Shown: positions 24,440 through 33,270 of the stretch, piece by piece
Layout of the letters: each line of letters begins with the position of its first letter
Position numbering within the stretch: the stretch's first letter is position 1
Source: Micromonospora avicenniae
GTDB taxonomy: Bacteria > Actinomycetota > Actinomycetes > Mycobacteriales > Micromonosporaceae
Reading direction: 5' to 3'
Assembly: GCF_900156065.1 (NCBI RefSeq)
Contig: NZ_FTNF01000013.1
Coordinates: forward strand, 1 to 64,000
DNA: 64,000 nucleotides
Notes under the pieces: model-generated
What the model was told of the DNA's origin: nothing
Databases searched by the model: none
The model's input: only the letters and a program-made list of their open reading frames with translations
Made by a program: the position numbers and the translations under genes

Positions 24440-25386
24440 CACGAGGAGCCAGTCTGCCACGCCGGCCCGAGGTCGGCCCGGCGGCCGTCCGCACGTCGGG
24501 ACGCGGTGGCGAACCGGGGCCGCCCGGTGAGGTCCCGGTGCTCGGTCACGGCGGCGAACCGGCCGTCGGCGACAAGCAGCGCCGGCACGTCCGCGCCGTG
24601 CGTGTCGTCGTGCTCGATGCCGAGCATCCCGCCGGGCCGCAGCAGCTCCCCCGCCCGGGCGATCACCGGGCGGATCACCGACAGCCCGTCCACGCCGCCG
24701 AAGACCGCCTCCGCCGGGTCGTACCCGGCCACCTCCGGCGCCACCACCGTGTCCGCGGGCACGTACGGCGGGTTGCACAGCAGCACGTCGACCCGGCCGA
24801 CCAGGTCGTCGAGCAGGTCGGGGGCGGTGACGTCCGCCGCCACCACCTCGATCGGCCGGTCCCCCGCCGTGGCCCGCTCCCCCGCGTTGCGGCGCAGCCA
24901 GTCCAGCGCCGCCGGGGAACGCTCGACCGCGACGACCCGGGCCGCCGGCAGTTCCTGGGCCACCGCGAGGGCGATCGCGCCCGAGCCGCTGCACAGGTCC
25001 ACCACCAGCGGCGCGTCCCGGTCCCGCGCCTGCTCGATTCCCCAGCCGGCCAGCAGCTCGGTCTCCGGCCTGGGCACGAAAACGCCCGGCCCGACCGCCA
25101 GCTCCAGACGCCGGAAGGCGGCGCTGCCGGTGAGATGCTGCAACGGTTCGCGGCCCGCCCGGCGGGCCACCAAGGCGTCGAAGGTGGCGAGCTGGCCGGC
25201 GTCGAACCCGTCGGCTAGGGCCAGCCGGCCGCGCGGCACCTCCAGCACGTACGCGGCCAACAGTTCGGCCTCGGTCCGGGCGGCCTCCACCCCGGCTTCG
25301 GCGAGGATCCGGGCCGCCCGCAGCACGGCGGTCGATGGCCGGATCCGGTTCGTCCCTTCGGGGGGGTGTTGCGGCTCGATGGTCAC
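24439..25386 (-). CDS. prmC: Release factor glutamine N5-methyltransferase
   Basis: A 315-residue SAM-dependent enzyme that methylates the GGQ glutamine of release factors; its substrate gene prfA is just upstream in the cluster. An N-terminal helical domain reads EAGVEAARTEAELLAAYVL. The methyltransferase core has VVDLCSGSGAIAL and the catalytic CNPPYVP. The GTG at 25386 is chosen since the longer open frame would run into the divergent GGDEF gene. It is co-translated with tsaC. Confidence 0.93.
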   Translation of the reverse strand: MTIEPQHPPEGTNRIRPSTAVLRAARILAEAGVEAARTEAELLAAYVLEVPRGRLALADGFDAGQLATFDALVARRAGREPLQHLTGSAAFRRLELAVGPGVFVPRPETELLAGWGIEQARDRDAPLVVDLCSGSGAIALAVAQELPAARVVAVERSPAALDWLRRNAGERATAGDRPIEVVAADVTAPDLLDDLVGRVDVLLCNPPYVPADTVVAPEVAGYDPAEAVFGGVDGLSVIRPVIARAGELLRPGGMLGIEHDDTHGADVPALLVADGRFAAVTEHRDLTGRPRFATASRRADGRRADLGPAWQTGSS

Positions 25387-25459
25387 GACATAATCATGAA
25401 GCGTCGCGGGGCACGTCACGAGCGGGTGCGTACAGGCGCATGCCGACAGGAGGTCGCTG

Positions 25460-27010
25460 GTGGGTTGGCTCGACCGGGTCGAAGACCAGGTTGACGCGCT
25501 GACGCGGTCGAGGGCGTTGCAGGAGGCGAGCCGGTCCGCCGAGGCGTACACCGTGCTGGAACATGTCCTACGCACCACAACCGATCCGCGCACCCGCGCC
25601 GACGCCATGGTTCAGCGCCTCTCCGCGCTGATCAATCTCGGCCGCACCGCCGAGTTCACCCGCGCCATCGAGGAGGCCTCGGCGGCCGTACGCGACCTCG
25701 CCGAGCCCTACCTGCACGGGCACGTCAACGCGCTGGCCGCGCTGGCCGCCCACCACCAGGGCGCGCTCGACCGCTGCGTCACCCACCTGGTCAAGGCCGC
25801 CCGCGCGCTCGGCGCCGTCGAGGACCCGGACCGCGACACCGCCTGGGGCTGGCACGACCTGGCGATGGCGTACTCCTACCTCAGCTTCCACGGCTACGCC
25901 CTCGGCGCGATCGAGCGGGCCCGGCAGCTGGGCATGGCCGCCGGCATACCCGAGGAGACGTTCGCCGCGCCGGGCATCCGCCTGCGCAACGCCGTCGCGC
26001 TCGACCACAACGGCGACAGCGACGGCTGCCTGCGGGTGCTGCGCGACGTGGCGGGCGACCTCGCCCGTTTCCTGCGCGGCGGACGGGCCGGCCAGCTACG
26101 TCCGAGCAGCCTCGCCGCGTACGGCTACGCCGCCGCCCGACGGGCAGCGCTCGGCGACGAGATCGAACACGGCAGCGACGCCGACCCCACCCGGCTGCTC
26201 GCCCACGGTGGCGACAGCGCCCGGGCCCGGGACATGCGTGAACTCGGTCACGTGTGCCTCGCCGTCGCCGCCGGCCGGCCGATCGAGGCGGTGGCCCGGC
26301 TGGACACCATCCGGGTCTCCAGCGAGACGCTCGGGGCGGCCGAGCCGGCCCGGTTGCGCAGCATCGCCCTGTCCCGCGCCGGTGACCACGCGCTCGCCCA
26401 CCGGGCGGACCGGCTGGCGTTCCGGCTGGCGGCACAGCGCAACGACCGGCTGCGGGACGTCTACATCGACGGAATCGCGGCCCGGATCGACCACGAGGAG
26501 ATGCGCCGGGAGGCCGCCCGCTACGAGGGTGAGGCGCTCACCGACCCGCTGACCGGCCTGCCCAACCGGCGCCGGCTCGAACGCTACATCGCCAGCGTGG
26601 TGGCGCGCGGCGAGCAGGTGGTGATCGGGGTCTGCGACCTGGACGGCTTCAAGGCGGTCAACACCCGGCACGGGCACCACTCGGGTGACCTGGTCCTCCA
26701 GCGCATCGCCGGCGTGATCAACAGAGTGATGCGCCGGGGCGACTTCGTGGCCCGCTACGGCGGCGACGAGTTCGTGGTGGTGCTGCCCGGCGCCGGCATG
26801 AGCGAGGCCGCCGAGGTGGCCCGCCGCGTCGGCGCGGCGGTGGCGAGTGAGGACTGGGAGGCGCTGGTCCCCGGCACCCCGGTCGGGGTGAGCATCGGCT
26901 TCGCCGAGGTCTCCGGCACCGGGCCGCAGCTGCGTGACGCGCTCAGCACCGCCTTCGAGATCGCCGACCGCGAAATGCTCCGAGCCAAGACCCGCCCCCA
27001 CGCCTCCTAA
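25460..27010 (+). CDS. GGDEF diguanylate cyclase with N-terminal TPR-like repeats
   Basis: A 516-residue soluble protein. Residues 1 to about 330 are helical repeats of TPR type, with no membrane segment. Residues about 345-510 form a GGDEF domain with an intact active-site RYGGDEFVVVLPG and the DLDGFKAVN metal and substrate segment, so it should make cyclic di-GMP. I see no RxxD inhibitory site just before GGDEF. AGGAGG lies 8 bases before the GTG start. It is inserted, on the opposite strand, between prmC and prfA, which are adjacent in many actinobacteria. Confidence 0.92.
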   Translation: MGWLDRVEDQVDALTRSRALQEASRSAEAYTVLEHVLRTTTDPRTRADAMVQRLSALINLGRTAEFTRAIEEASAAVRDLAEPYLHGHVNALAALAAHHQGALDRCVTHLVKAARALGAVEDPDRDTAWGWHDLAMAYSYLSFHGYALGAIERARQLGMAAGIPEETFAAPGIRLRNAVALDHNGDSDGCLRVLRDVAGDLARFLRGGRAGQLRPSSLAAYGYAAARRAALGDEIEHGSDADPTRLLAHGGDSARARDMRELGHVCLAVAAGRPIEAVARLDTIRVSSETLGAAEPARLRSIALSRAGDHALAHRADRLAFRLAAQRNDRLRDVYIDGIAARIDHEEMRREAARYEGEALTDPLTGLPNRRRLERYIASVVARGEQVVIGVCDLDGFKAVNTRHGHHSGDLVLQRIAGVINRVMRRGDFVARYGGDEFVVVLPGAGMSEAAEVARRVGAAVASEDWEALVPGTPVGVSIGFAEVSGTGPQLRDALSTAFEIADREMLRAKTRPHAS

Positions 27011-27064
27011 CCCCCACCCGCGCGCTCCGCGCGCCCCCAGGCCCGCCCAGCCCCGGTCTGCGCG

Positions 27065-27120
27065 TGATCAAGAGGTTCGCGTCAACAGGGAGATCGAACG
27101 TGACGCGAAGCTCTTGATCA
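27065..27120. repeat. Dispersed palindromic element, family B, copy 1
   Basis: TGATCAAGAGGTTCGCGTCA (27065-27084) and TGACGCGAAGCTCTTGATCA (27101-27120) are inverted repeats matching at 19 of 20 positions, with a 16-base centre. The same word opens the element at 41877. It lies between the convergent GGDEF and prfA genes and may serve as a terminator. Confidence 0.85.
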
Positions 27121-27122
27121 GC

Positions 27123-27175
27123 GGGGAGGGCGGCGGGGGAGAGGGGGTGGGGGGTGGGGGGGTGGGGCGGGGGGG
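27123..27175 (+). other. G-rich tract with quadruplex potential
   Basis: At least eight runs of three or more G, separated by 1-3 bases, occupy the space between palindrome B and the prfA stop at 27182. The G-rich strand is the plus strand, the sense of the GGDEF transcript; the prfA transcript would be C-rich here. Confidence 0.6.
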
Positions 27176-27181
27176 TGAGAG

Positions 27182-28270
27182 TTAGCGGCGGGTTAGTTCG
27201 GTGTCGCCGGACAGGCGGGCGGCGCGATCCGCCTCGGCCAGCGCGTCGAGCACGCCGTCCAGGTCACCGGCGAGGGCCAGGTCCAGGTTGTACGCGGTGT
27301 AGCCGATCCGATGGTCGGTGATCCGGTTCTGCGGGAAGTTGTACGTACGGATCCGCTCCGAGCGGTCCACCGTGCGCACCTGCGCCTTACGGGCGTCCGA
27401 GGCGGCCGCGTCGGCCTGCTCCTGCGCCGCCGCGAGCAGCCGGGCCCGCAGGATCCGCATCGCCTGCTCCCGGTTCTGCAGCTGCGACTTCTCGTTCTGG
27501 CAGGAGACGACGATTCCGGTCGGCACGTGGGTGATCCGGACCGCCGAGTCGGTGGTGTTCACCGACTGCCCGCCGGGTCCGGACGAGCGGAACACGTCGA
27601 TCCGCAGGTCGTTCGGGTCGATCGTGACGTCGACGTCCTCCGCCTCCGGCAGCACCAGGACGCCGGCCGCGCTGGTGTGGATGCGGCCCTGCGACTCGGT
27701 GACCGGCACGCGCTGCACCCGGTGCACGCCGCCCTCCCACTTGAGGCGGGACCAGACGCCGTTGCCGCCCTCCGGCACACCCTTTGTCTTGATCGCCAGC
27801 GAGACGTCCTTCACCCCACCGAGGTCGGAGTCCTGGGCGTCGATCACCTCGACCAACCAGCCCCGGCGCTCCGCGTACCGGGTGTACATCCGCAGCAGGT
27901 CGCCGGCGAAGAGCGCCGACTCCTCGCCACCCTCACCCGCCTTGATCTCGACGATCACGTCCTTGGCGTCGTGCGGGTCACGCGGGATCAGCAGCTCCGC
28001 CAGCCGCTCCTCGAGCGCCGGCAACGTCACCGCGATCGACTCCGCCTCGGCGGCGAACGACGAATCCTCGCCGGCCAGCTCCCGCGCGGCGGCCAGGTCC
28101 GCGCGCGCCTGGGCGAGCTCACCTGCCGCCTTGTGCAGCGGCACCAGCTCGGCGTAGCGGCGACCGACCCGGCGCGCGACAGCCTGGTCGGCGTGGATGG
28201 CCGGATCGGCCAACCGCTTCTCCAGGTCCGCGTACTCGTCGAGAAGGGCGGCCAGACGCTCGCTGCTCAT
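27182..28270 (-). CDS. prfA: Peptide chain release factor 1
   Basis: The 362-residue class I release factor for UAA and UAG. The catalytic GGQ is in SSGPGGQSVNTTDSAVR. The stop-codon recognition motif P-x-T is PVT in HRVQRVPVTESQGR, identifying RF1 rather than RF2. All domains are present. It is separated from rpmE by a perfect hairpin (28339-28374). Confidence 0.97.
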   Translation of the reverse strand: MSSERLAALLDEYADLEKRLADPAIHADQAVARRVGRRYAELVPLHKAAGELAQARADLAAARELAGEDSSFAAEAESIAVTLPALEERLAELLIPRDPHDAKDVIVEIKAGEGGEESALFAGDLLRMYTRYAERRGWLVEVIDAQDSDLGGVKDVSLAIKTKGVPEGGNGVWSRLKWEGGVHRVQRVPVTESQGRIHTSAAGVLVLPEAEDVDVTIDPNDLRIDVFRSSGPGGQSVNTTDSAVRITHVPTGIVVSCQNEKSQLQNREQAMRILRARLLAAAQEQADAAASDARKAQVRTVDRSERIRTYNFPQNRITDHRIGYTAYNLDLALAGDLDGVLDALAEADRAARLSGDTELTRR

Positions 28271-28338
28271 GCTGCGGATGCTCCTTCGACGCGGGCGGAC
28301 GGACGGCGTACCGGGTGGAAACCGGCGGGCATACGGAC

Positions 28339-28374
28339 GGCGCCCGCGTCCGGCGGAAACCGGACGCGGGCGCC
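28339..28374. terminator. Terminator of rpmE
   Basis: GGCGCCCGCGTCCGG (28339-28353) and CCGGACGCGGGCGCC (28360-28374) pair perfectly over 15 bp around CGGAAA. It begins 11 bases beyond the rpmE stop on the minus strand. Confidence 0.75.
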
Positions 28375-28384
28375 GAACGTGGAG

Positions 28385-28609
28385 TTACTTGGCCTTCTTG
28401 GCCTGAACCTTGGCGTACTTCTGCTGGAACTTCGCGACCCGACCGGCGGTGTCCAGCACGCGCTGCTTACCGGTGTAGAACGGGTGGCAGTCGCTGCAGG
28501 TCTCGACGCTGATCACGCCGCCCTTGGCGGTGCTACGGGTCGTGAACGTGTTGCCGCAGGAGCAGCGGACCTCGGTGGTCACGTACTCCGGGTGAATGTT
28601 GGGCTTCAT
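28385..28609 (-). CDS. rpmE: Ribosomal protein bL31, zinc-binding form
   Basis: 74 residues, starting MKPNIHPEYVTTEVRCSCGN. Four cysteines (CSC near 16-18 and CSDC near 37-40) form the zinc site of the C+ type of bL31, as opposed to the zinc-free paralogue induced under zinc limitation. HPFYTGKQR is conserved. Just upstream of prfA, as in many actinobacteria. Confidence 0.97.
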   Translation of the reverse strand: MKPNIHPEYVTTEVRCSCGNTFTTRSTAKGGVISVETCSDCHPFYTGKQRVLDTAGRVAKFQQKYAKVQAKKAK

Positions 28610-28910
28610 GTCGCCTCGGTCCTTTCGTCGGTGGTCGCCGGGTCGCCCTCGCCACCCGCCGCACGTACGACGGGCTCAGGCGTGAACCGGAACCGGTGGC
28701 CGATTGACCAGTGTGCCATGGGTGCGGCCTGGGCCCGTCACCGGGCGCACAGCTGGTCCGCCCTCGACAACACACGGCGTCCTACTGGCATTCCCGTCCG
28801 CCCGCCGGGCATTCACCGGCACGCGACCCACGTCGGTCGTGCCCCGGGCGGGGTACGACCGGGGACGGACGACGGCTGCCGGACGACGAGCGCACGGAGG
28901 TGAGCACGCG

Positions 28911-29807
28911 ATGCCCCGCCTGATCGCGACCCGCGGGCTACCCGCCTCGGGGAAGACCACCTTCGCCCGTACGCTCCAGCCGTCCGTGGTCCGGGTGAAC
29001 CGCGACGACCTGCGCCGGATGCTGCACGGCGAGCGGTTGTTCACCCAGTGGGCGGAGGCGCAGGTGACCACCGCTCAGCGCGCCCAGGTCGAGGCGCTGC
29101 TGCGCGCCCGGGCCGACGTCTGCGTCGACGACACCAACCTGCGCTCGCGAACGCTGCGGGACTGGGCCGACCTGGCCGCCCGGTACGGGGCCGAGTTCGA
29201 GGTGCACGACTTCACCGACGTCCCGTTGGCGGAGTGCCTGCGCCGGGACGCCGGGCGCCCGGCGGAGGACCGAGTCGGCGAGGCCGCGATCCGCCGGCTG
29301 CACGAGCGCTACCTGGCGGGGCGCCCCTTGCCGCTGCCGGTGCCACAGGCACGTACGGGCCGCCCGAAGCAGGTGCACCGCGCCCCGACCGGAGCACCGG
29401 AGATCGTCCTGGTGGACATCGACGGCACCGTCGCGCTGAACGTCTCACGGAGCCCGTACGACATGACCCGGGTCGGTGCGGACGAGCCGAACGAGGCGGT
29501 GATCGCCGCGGTCCGGGCCATGCACGCGGCGGGGTACGGCGTGGTCTTCTGCTCCGGCCGGGACGCCTCGGCGCGCGCCGACACGGTGGTGTGGCTGGAG
29601 CGGCACGTCCGGGTGCCGTACCTCGCGCTGCACCTGCGGGCGGTGGGCGACTCCCGGAAGGACTCGGTGGTCAAGCGGGAGATCTACGAGCGGGAGGTGC
29701 GGGACCGCTACCGGGTGGTCGGCGTCTTCGACGACCGGGCGCAGGTGGTCCGGATGTGGCGTTCCCTGGGCCTCACGGTGTTCCAGGTCGCCGACGGCGA
29801 CTTCTGA
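28911..29807 (+). CDS. T4 PseT-type polynucleotide 5'-kinase/3'-phosphatase
   Basis: 298 residues, close to the 301 of phage T4 Pnkp. The N-terminal kinase has the P-loop RGLPASGKTT (8-17) and VNRDDLRRML. The C-terminal HAD phosphatase has VDIDGTVALN (Asp169 and Asp171), followed by SPYDMTRV, VFCSGRD, GDSRKDSVVK and FDDRAQVVRMWRSLGLTVFQ. The phosphatase half follows the T4 enzyme closely to its end. Such enzymes prepare broken RNA or DNA ends for ligation. GGAGGTGA precedes the ATG by about 8 bases. No RNA ligase gene is adjacent. Confidence 0.9.
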   Translation: MPRLIATRGLPASGKTTFARTLQPSVVRVNRDDLRRMLHGERLFTQWAEAQVTTAQRAQVEALLRARADVCVDDTNLRSRTLRDWADLAARYGAEFEVHDFTDVPLAECLRRDAGRPAEDRVGEAAIRRLHERYLAGRPLPLPVPQARTGRPKQVHRAPTGAPEIVLVDIDGTVALNVSRSPYDMTRVGADEPNEAVIAAVRAMHAAGYGVVFCSGRDASARADTVVWLERHVRVPYLALHLRAVGDSRKDSVVKREIYEREVRDRYRVVGVFDDRAQVVRMWRSLGLTVFQVADGDF

Positions 29808-29843
29808 GCGGGAGAGGCCCCGGCGACCGGGGCCCCTCCCCGC
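29808..29843. terminator. Bidirectional terminator between kinase-phosphatase and glycosidase genes
   Basis: GCGGGAGAGGCCCCGG (29808-29823) pairs with CCGGGGCCCCTCCCCGC (29827-29843) with small mismatches around a CGA loop. It fills the whole space between the two convergent stop codons. Confidence 0.7.
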
Positions 29844-29847
29844 GTGT

Positions 29848-32800
29848 TCAGGCGGCGGCGCGCGCCGCCGTGGTGATGGTGGTGTCCGCGCGTACCCCGT
29901 TGACCGTCACCGCCAGCACCAGCGAGGCGCCGGGACGCAGCGCGGTGAGCCGGCCAGTCGCCGGATCGAACCAGGCCACGTGCCACGGCCGCAACCCGGT
30001 CACCGGCCCGATGTGCACGTTCGGAGACGCGGACCAGTCGGCGCTCACCGGCGCGGCCACCGGGACGGCACGCCCACCCGGTTGGGTCAGCGTGGCGGTG
30101 ACCGTGACCGGGCTGCCGAGCGCGACTGCGGCCGGGGCGCTCACCGTGAGCCGGTCGGTGTGTGCGTGCACCTCGGCCGTCACCCAGCTCGGTCCCTCGG
30201 CCACCTGGTCCCGTCGGGCCCGGTCGGCCTCCGCCGGGCTGACCGGGTCGACGCCGAACTCGGTCCAGCCGGTGAAGCCGCCCCGATCGGCCGGGGTGGA
30301 CGGCGTCTTGCCGGAGTTGCCGTTGATGACGTACGGCACCCCGTCCACCCGCTCGGCGTGGAACGTTCCGACGTGCCCGCCCACGAAGAGCGCGCCCTTA
30401 CCCGTACGGTGCTGGAAGTCGGCCAGCCACTGTTCCAGCAGCGCCGCCTCCTTCCGGTCACCGAGCTGGCTCGCCTGCACGGGGCTGGGATCGCGCGGCG
30501 GGTGGTGGTGCAGCACCACCACCGAGCCGACCGCCGGGTCGGTGGCCGCCGAGTCGAGCGCCTCGCGCAGCATCCGCACCTGGTCGAAGCCGCCGCCGCG
30601 CAGCGAGCCGGTGGAGGTGTCCAGCGTGACGAAGCGGGTGCCCTCGTGGTCGAAGACCCGCGACGTGTCGCCGAAGACGGCCCGGAAGTTGCTGATCGGG
30701 GCGCCCATGATCTCGTGGTTGCCGGGCACGTAGTACCAGGGCAGTTCGTCCCCCAGCTCCTCGTCCAGCAGCCGCTTCGCCAGCTCGAAGTCGGCCGGGT
30801 ACGCGGTGTCCACCAGGTCACCGTTGATCACCAGGAAGTCCGGCCGGGCCGCCCTGATCTCGCGCAGCGTACGGCGGGCCTGGGCGACCAGTTCGCTGTC
30901 CGGATCAGCCGCGACGAACTGGGCGTCGGACATCACCGCGAAGCGCCACGGTGCGGCGTCGACCGTGCCGTCGGTGACCACCACCCGGTCGGTGCTCGCC
31001 TCCTCGGCGGGTACGTCGACCGACGGGGGCACCTTGGCCACCAGGTCGTCGATGACGATCTCGCTGGTGTATTGAGCGTCGGCGTTGGTCTCGGCCACGT
31101 AGAAGCGCCGCACCCGCACCGGATACTGCACGCCGGCCGGGACGGGGAACTCGACGTACCGCCAGCCGGTCCAGGTGATGTACGGCCCGCGCAGCACGTG
31201 CTGGGTGTCCTGCGCGTCGTGCAGGTGCAGGCTCGGCCACTCCCCCCTGCCGTTGCCGTGGATCCACATCCCGAACGCCTGTGGCTGACCGGGGACGTCG
31301 ATCCAGGCCGGCGGGTCCGCGTACGCGGCGCGGGTTCCGGTGGACTGACTGAAGTCGTACGAGAGCTTCAGGCCGGTGCCGGTGTGGCCCGGCGCCGGCG
31401 CGACGGATCCGCTCGCCCGGGCCTGGCTGAACTTCCAGGCGGACGCGTCCTCGAAGTCCGCCACCGGCTGGTCGGTCAGCCCGATGGTGACCGGAACGAC
31501 GACCCTCTTCTGTCCTACCTGGACGGTTACCAGGGCGGCGCCGGTGTCGCGCAGCGCGGTGACCGTGAGATTGCCGTCGTCGTCCGGCGTGATCCGCAGC
31601 AGGTCGTGGTCGTACTCCAGGTTCAGGTCGGCGGGCTCGATCGGGGCGGTGTTCCCCTCGGCGTCGCGCCCGACCACACCGAAGCGCCCGGTGCCGTCGA
31701 GGCCGGTCAGGCCGACCCGCTCGACAGTGGTGTCGATGCCGGCCAGCGGCCCGAGCACGGTGAGGTCGAGCGATCCGGTGGCGGCGCCCCGGCGTGCGGT
31801 GACGGTCGCCGGGCCGGGCAGCAGGGCGTGGAACACGTTGTCGCCGTCCACCCGGCCGCGGGCCGCCGGTCGGGTCTGCCAGCTCGGTCTGCCGGCTGCC
31901 GGACCGTACGTCTCGTCGTGGCCGGCCGCGGTGAGCCGGCGGGTGAGTCCCGGGAAGACCCGGTCGGGCCGGCCGCCCCGGACCGGGGAGACGCCGGGCG
32001 CCGCGGTCGGGTCGCCGGCGGTCTCCACCCAGTAGCCGGTGAGCCGCCCGCTGCCCGTCGGGGCGTAGAGGGCGAGGCCGTTGGGGACGGGGCGCTCGGT
32101 GCCGTCCGAGGGGCTGTTCTCCACCTGGACGGCCGCCGCACCCGGCTCCCGGGCGAGCAGCGTCGACGAGCCGCCGCCGTCGAGGTTGAGCGCGTTGTGC
32201 GCGCCCAGCTCGGCCATCATCCGGCCCATCTCGGTCTGGGTGACGCCCCGGCTGTCGACCTGGCGCCCGTCCACCGTCAACATGATCATTTTACGACCGT
32301 CAGCGGTGAAGCCGACCGCCGTGCGCGGAGCCAGCGACGGGTCGGAGATCGTCTGCACCAGGCCGTCCCGGACCAGCACGTTGCCGCCGCCGACCGCGGC
32401 GTGCAGGTTGCCGCCGTCGGACGGTTTCGGCTGCCAGGCCACGCTGACCGGGTCACCGGGACGCAGCCCGGCGAGCGCGTCGGCGCCGGCCTCCCGGCCG
32501 AGCAGGACGGTGGTCCCGGCGGGGATGGGCCCGCTGCCCGCCGCCGGGTCCACGCGGGCCACGCGGCCGTCGACCACGGTGACCTCGGTGACCCGCGCCG
32601 CACCGGCGACCGCACGCTCCCGGGTGTACGTACCCCAGAGTGCGGTGAACACGCCGACGCCGCCGGTCTGAACCATGTTGTTGAACTGGGTGAGCGTGAC
32701 CGGGCCGGCGGGCAGGGTGGCGGTGCCGTCGAAGTTCACCTCGACGACCCGGCCGATGCCCTGGCTCGTCACCGCCACCGCGTTCTGGTGCCCGCTGACC

Positions 32801-33270
32801 GCCGACTGGATCAGTTCGCCGTCGCGGATGCCGACGCCCTGCGCGGCTCCGGAGTTGTTGATGTCGAAGAAGTCGCCGTTGACCGCGGCGACCGCGCGGG
32901 TGCGGTTCGCGGCGGCGCGCAGCGGCTCCGCCCGGCTGACCGCGCCCGAGTTGACGTAGTCCACGGTGACGCCGCCGCTGAGGTCGGCGGTGAGGGCGTC
33001 GGCACGCAACCAACCTTCCGCGTCGTACCGATCGAACGAGGTGAGCTGGACCCCGGGGGCGACCGGACGGCTGGCCTTCGTGGTCTCCAGGCCACCCGCC
33101 GGCTCGATGCCGCTCCGGTCGCTGGCGGCCACGCCAGGCCCGGTGGCGGTCACCGCGGCGGGTGCGGCGGTGACGGGCGCGGCGGTGGCGGGTGGCGGGC
33201 CAGCCACGGTAAGCAGTGGCGTCAGCAGCAGGACGCCGGCGAGGTGGGCGGATCGTCTGCGGGTACGCAT
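29848..33270 (-). CDS. Secreted phosphodiester glycosidase/metallophosphoesterase fusion
   Basis: A very large 1140-residue exported protein. The signal peptide (1 to about 31) ends near ATAAP. Residues about 70-410 form a NAGPA-type phosphodiester glycosidase domain (GVTQTEMGRMMAELGAHNAL, LDGGGSSTLL). A beta-rich central part has Big- and carbohydrate-binding-like segments (410-770). A calcineurin-like phosphoesterase domain (about 790-1010) has MSDAQF, NGDLVD, VPGNHE, LHHHP and GGHVGTFH. The C-terminal 120 residues look like another beta-sandwich. The combination suggests cleavage of sugar-phosphate diesters (teichoic acids or similar) outside the cell followed by phosphate release; this is inference. 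The gene stands alone with its own promoter region. Confidence 0.88.
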   Translation of the reverse strand: MRTRRRSAHLAGVLLLTPLLTVAGPPPATAAPVTAAPAAVTATGPGVAASDRSGIEPAGGLETTKASRPVAPGVQLTSFDRYDAEGWLRADALTADLSGGVTVDYVNSGAVSRAEPLRAAANRTRAVAAVNGDFFDINNSGAAQGVGIRDGELIQSAVSGHQNAVAVTSQGIGRVVEVNFDGTATLPAGPVTLTQFNNMVQTGGVGVFTALWGTYTRERAVAGAARVTEVTVVDGRVARVDPAAGSGPIPAGTTVLLGREAGADALAGLRPGDPVSVAWQPKPSDGGNLHAAVGGGNVLVRDGLVQTISDPSLAPRTAVGFTADGRKMIMLTVDGRQVDSRGVTQTEMGRMMAELGAHNALNLDGGGSSTLLAREPGAAAVQVENSPSDGTERPVPNGLALYAPTGSGRLTGYWVETAGDPTAAPGVSPVRGGRPDRVFPGLTRRLTAAGHDETYGPAAGRPSWQTRPAARGRVDGDNVFHALLPGPATVTARRGAATGSLDLTVLGPLAGIDTTVERVGLTGLDGTGRFGVVGRDAEGNTAPIEPADLNLEYDHDLLRITPDDDGNLTVTALRDTGAALVTVQVGQKRVVVPVTIGLTDQPVADFEDASAWKFSQARASGSVAPAPGHTGTGLKLSYDFSQSTGTRAAYADPPAWIDVPGQPQAFGMWIHGNGRGEWPSLHLHDAQDTQHVLRGPYITWTGWRYVEFPVPAGVQYPVRVRRFYVAETNADAQYTSEIVIDDLVAKVPPSVDVPAEEASTDRVVVTDGTVDAAPWRFAVMSDAQFVAADPDSELVAQARRTLREIRAARPDFLVINGDLVDTAYPADFELAKRLLDEELGDELPWYYVPGNHEIMGAPISNFRAVFGDTSRVFDHEGTRFVTLDTSTGSLRGGGFDQVRMLREALDSAATDPAVGSVVVLHHHPPRDPSPVQASQLGDRKEAALLEQWLADFQHRTGKGALFVGGHVGTFHAERVDGVPYVINGNSGKTPSTPADRGGFTGWTEFGVDPVSPAEADRARRDQVAEGPSWVTAEVHAHTDRLTVSAPAAVALGSPVTVTATLTQPGGRAVPVAAPVSADWSASPNVHIGPVTGLRPWHVAWFDPATGRLTALRPGASLVLAVTVNGVRADTTITTAARAAA

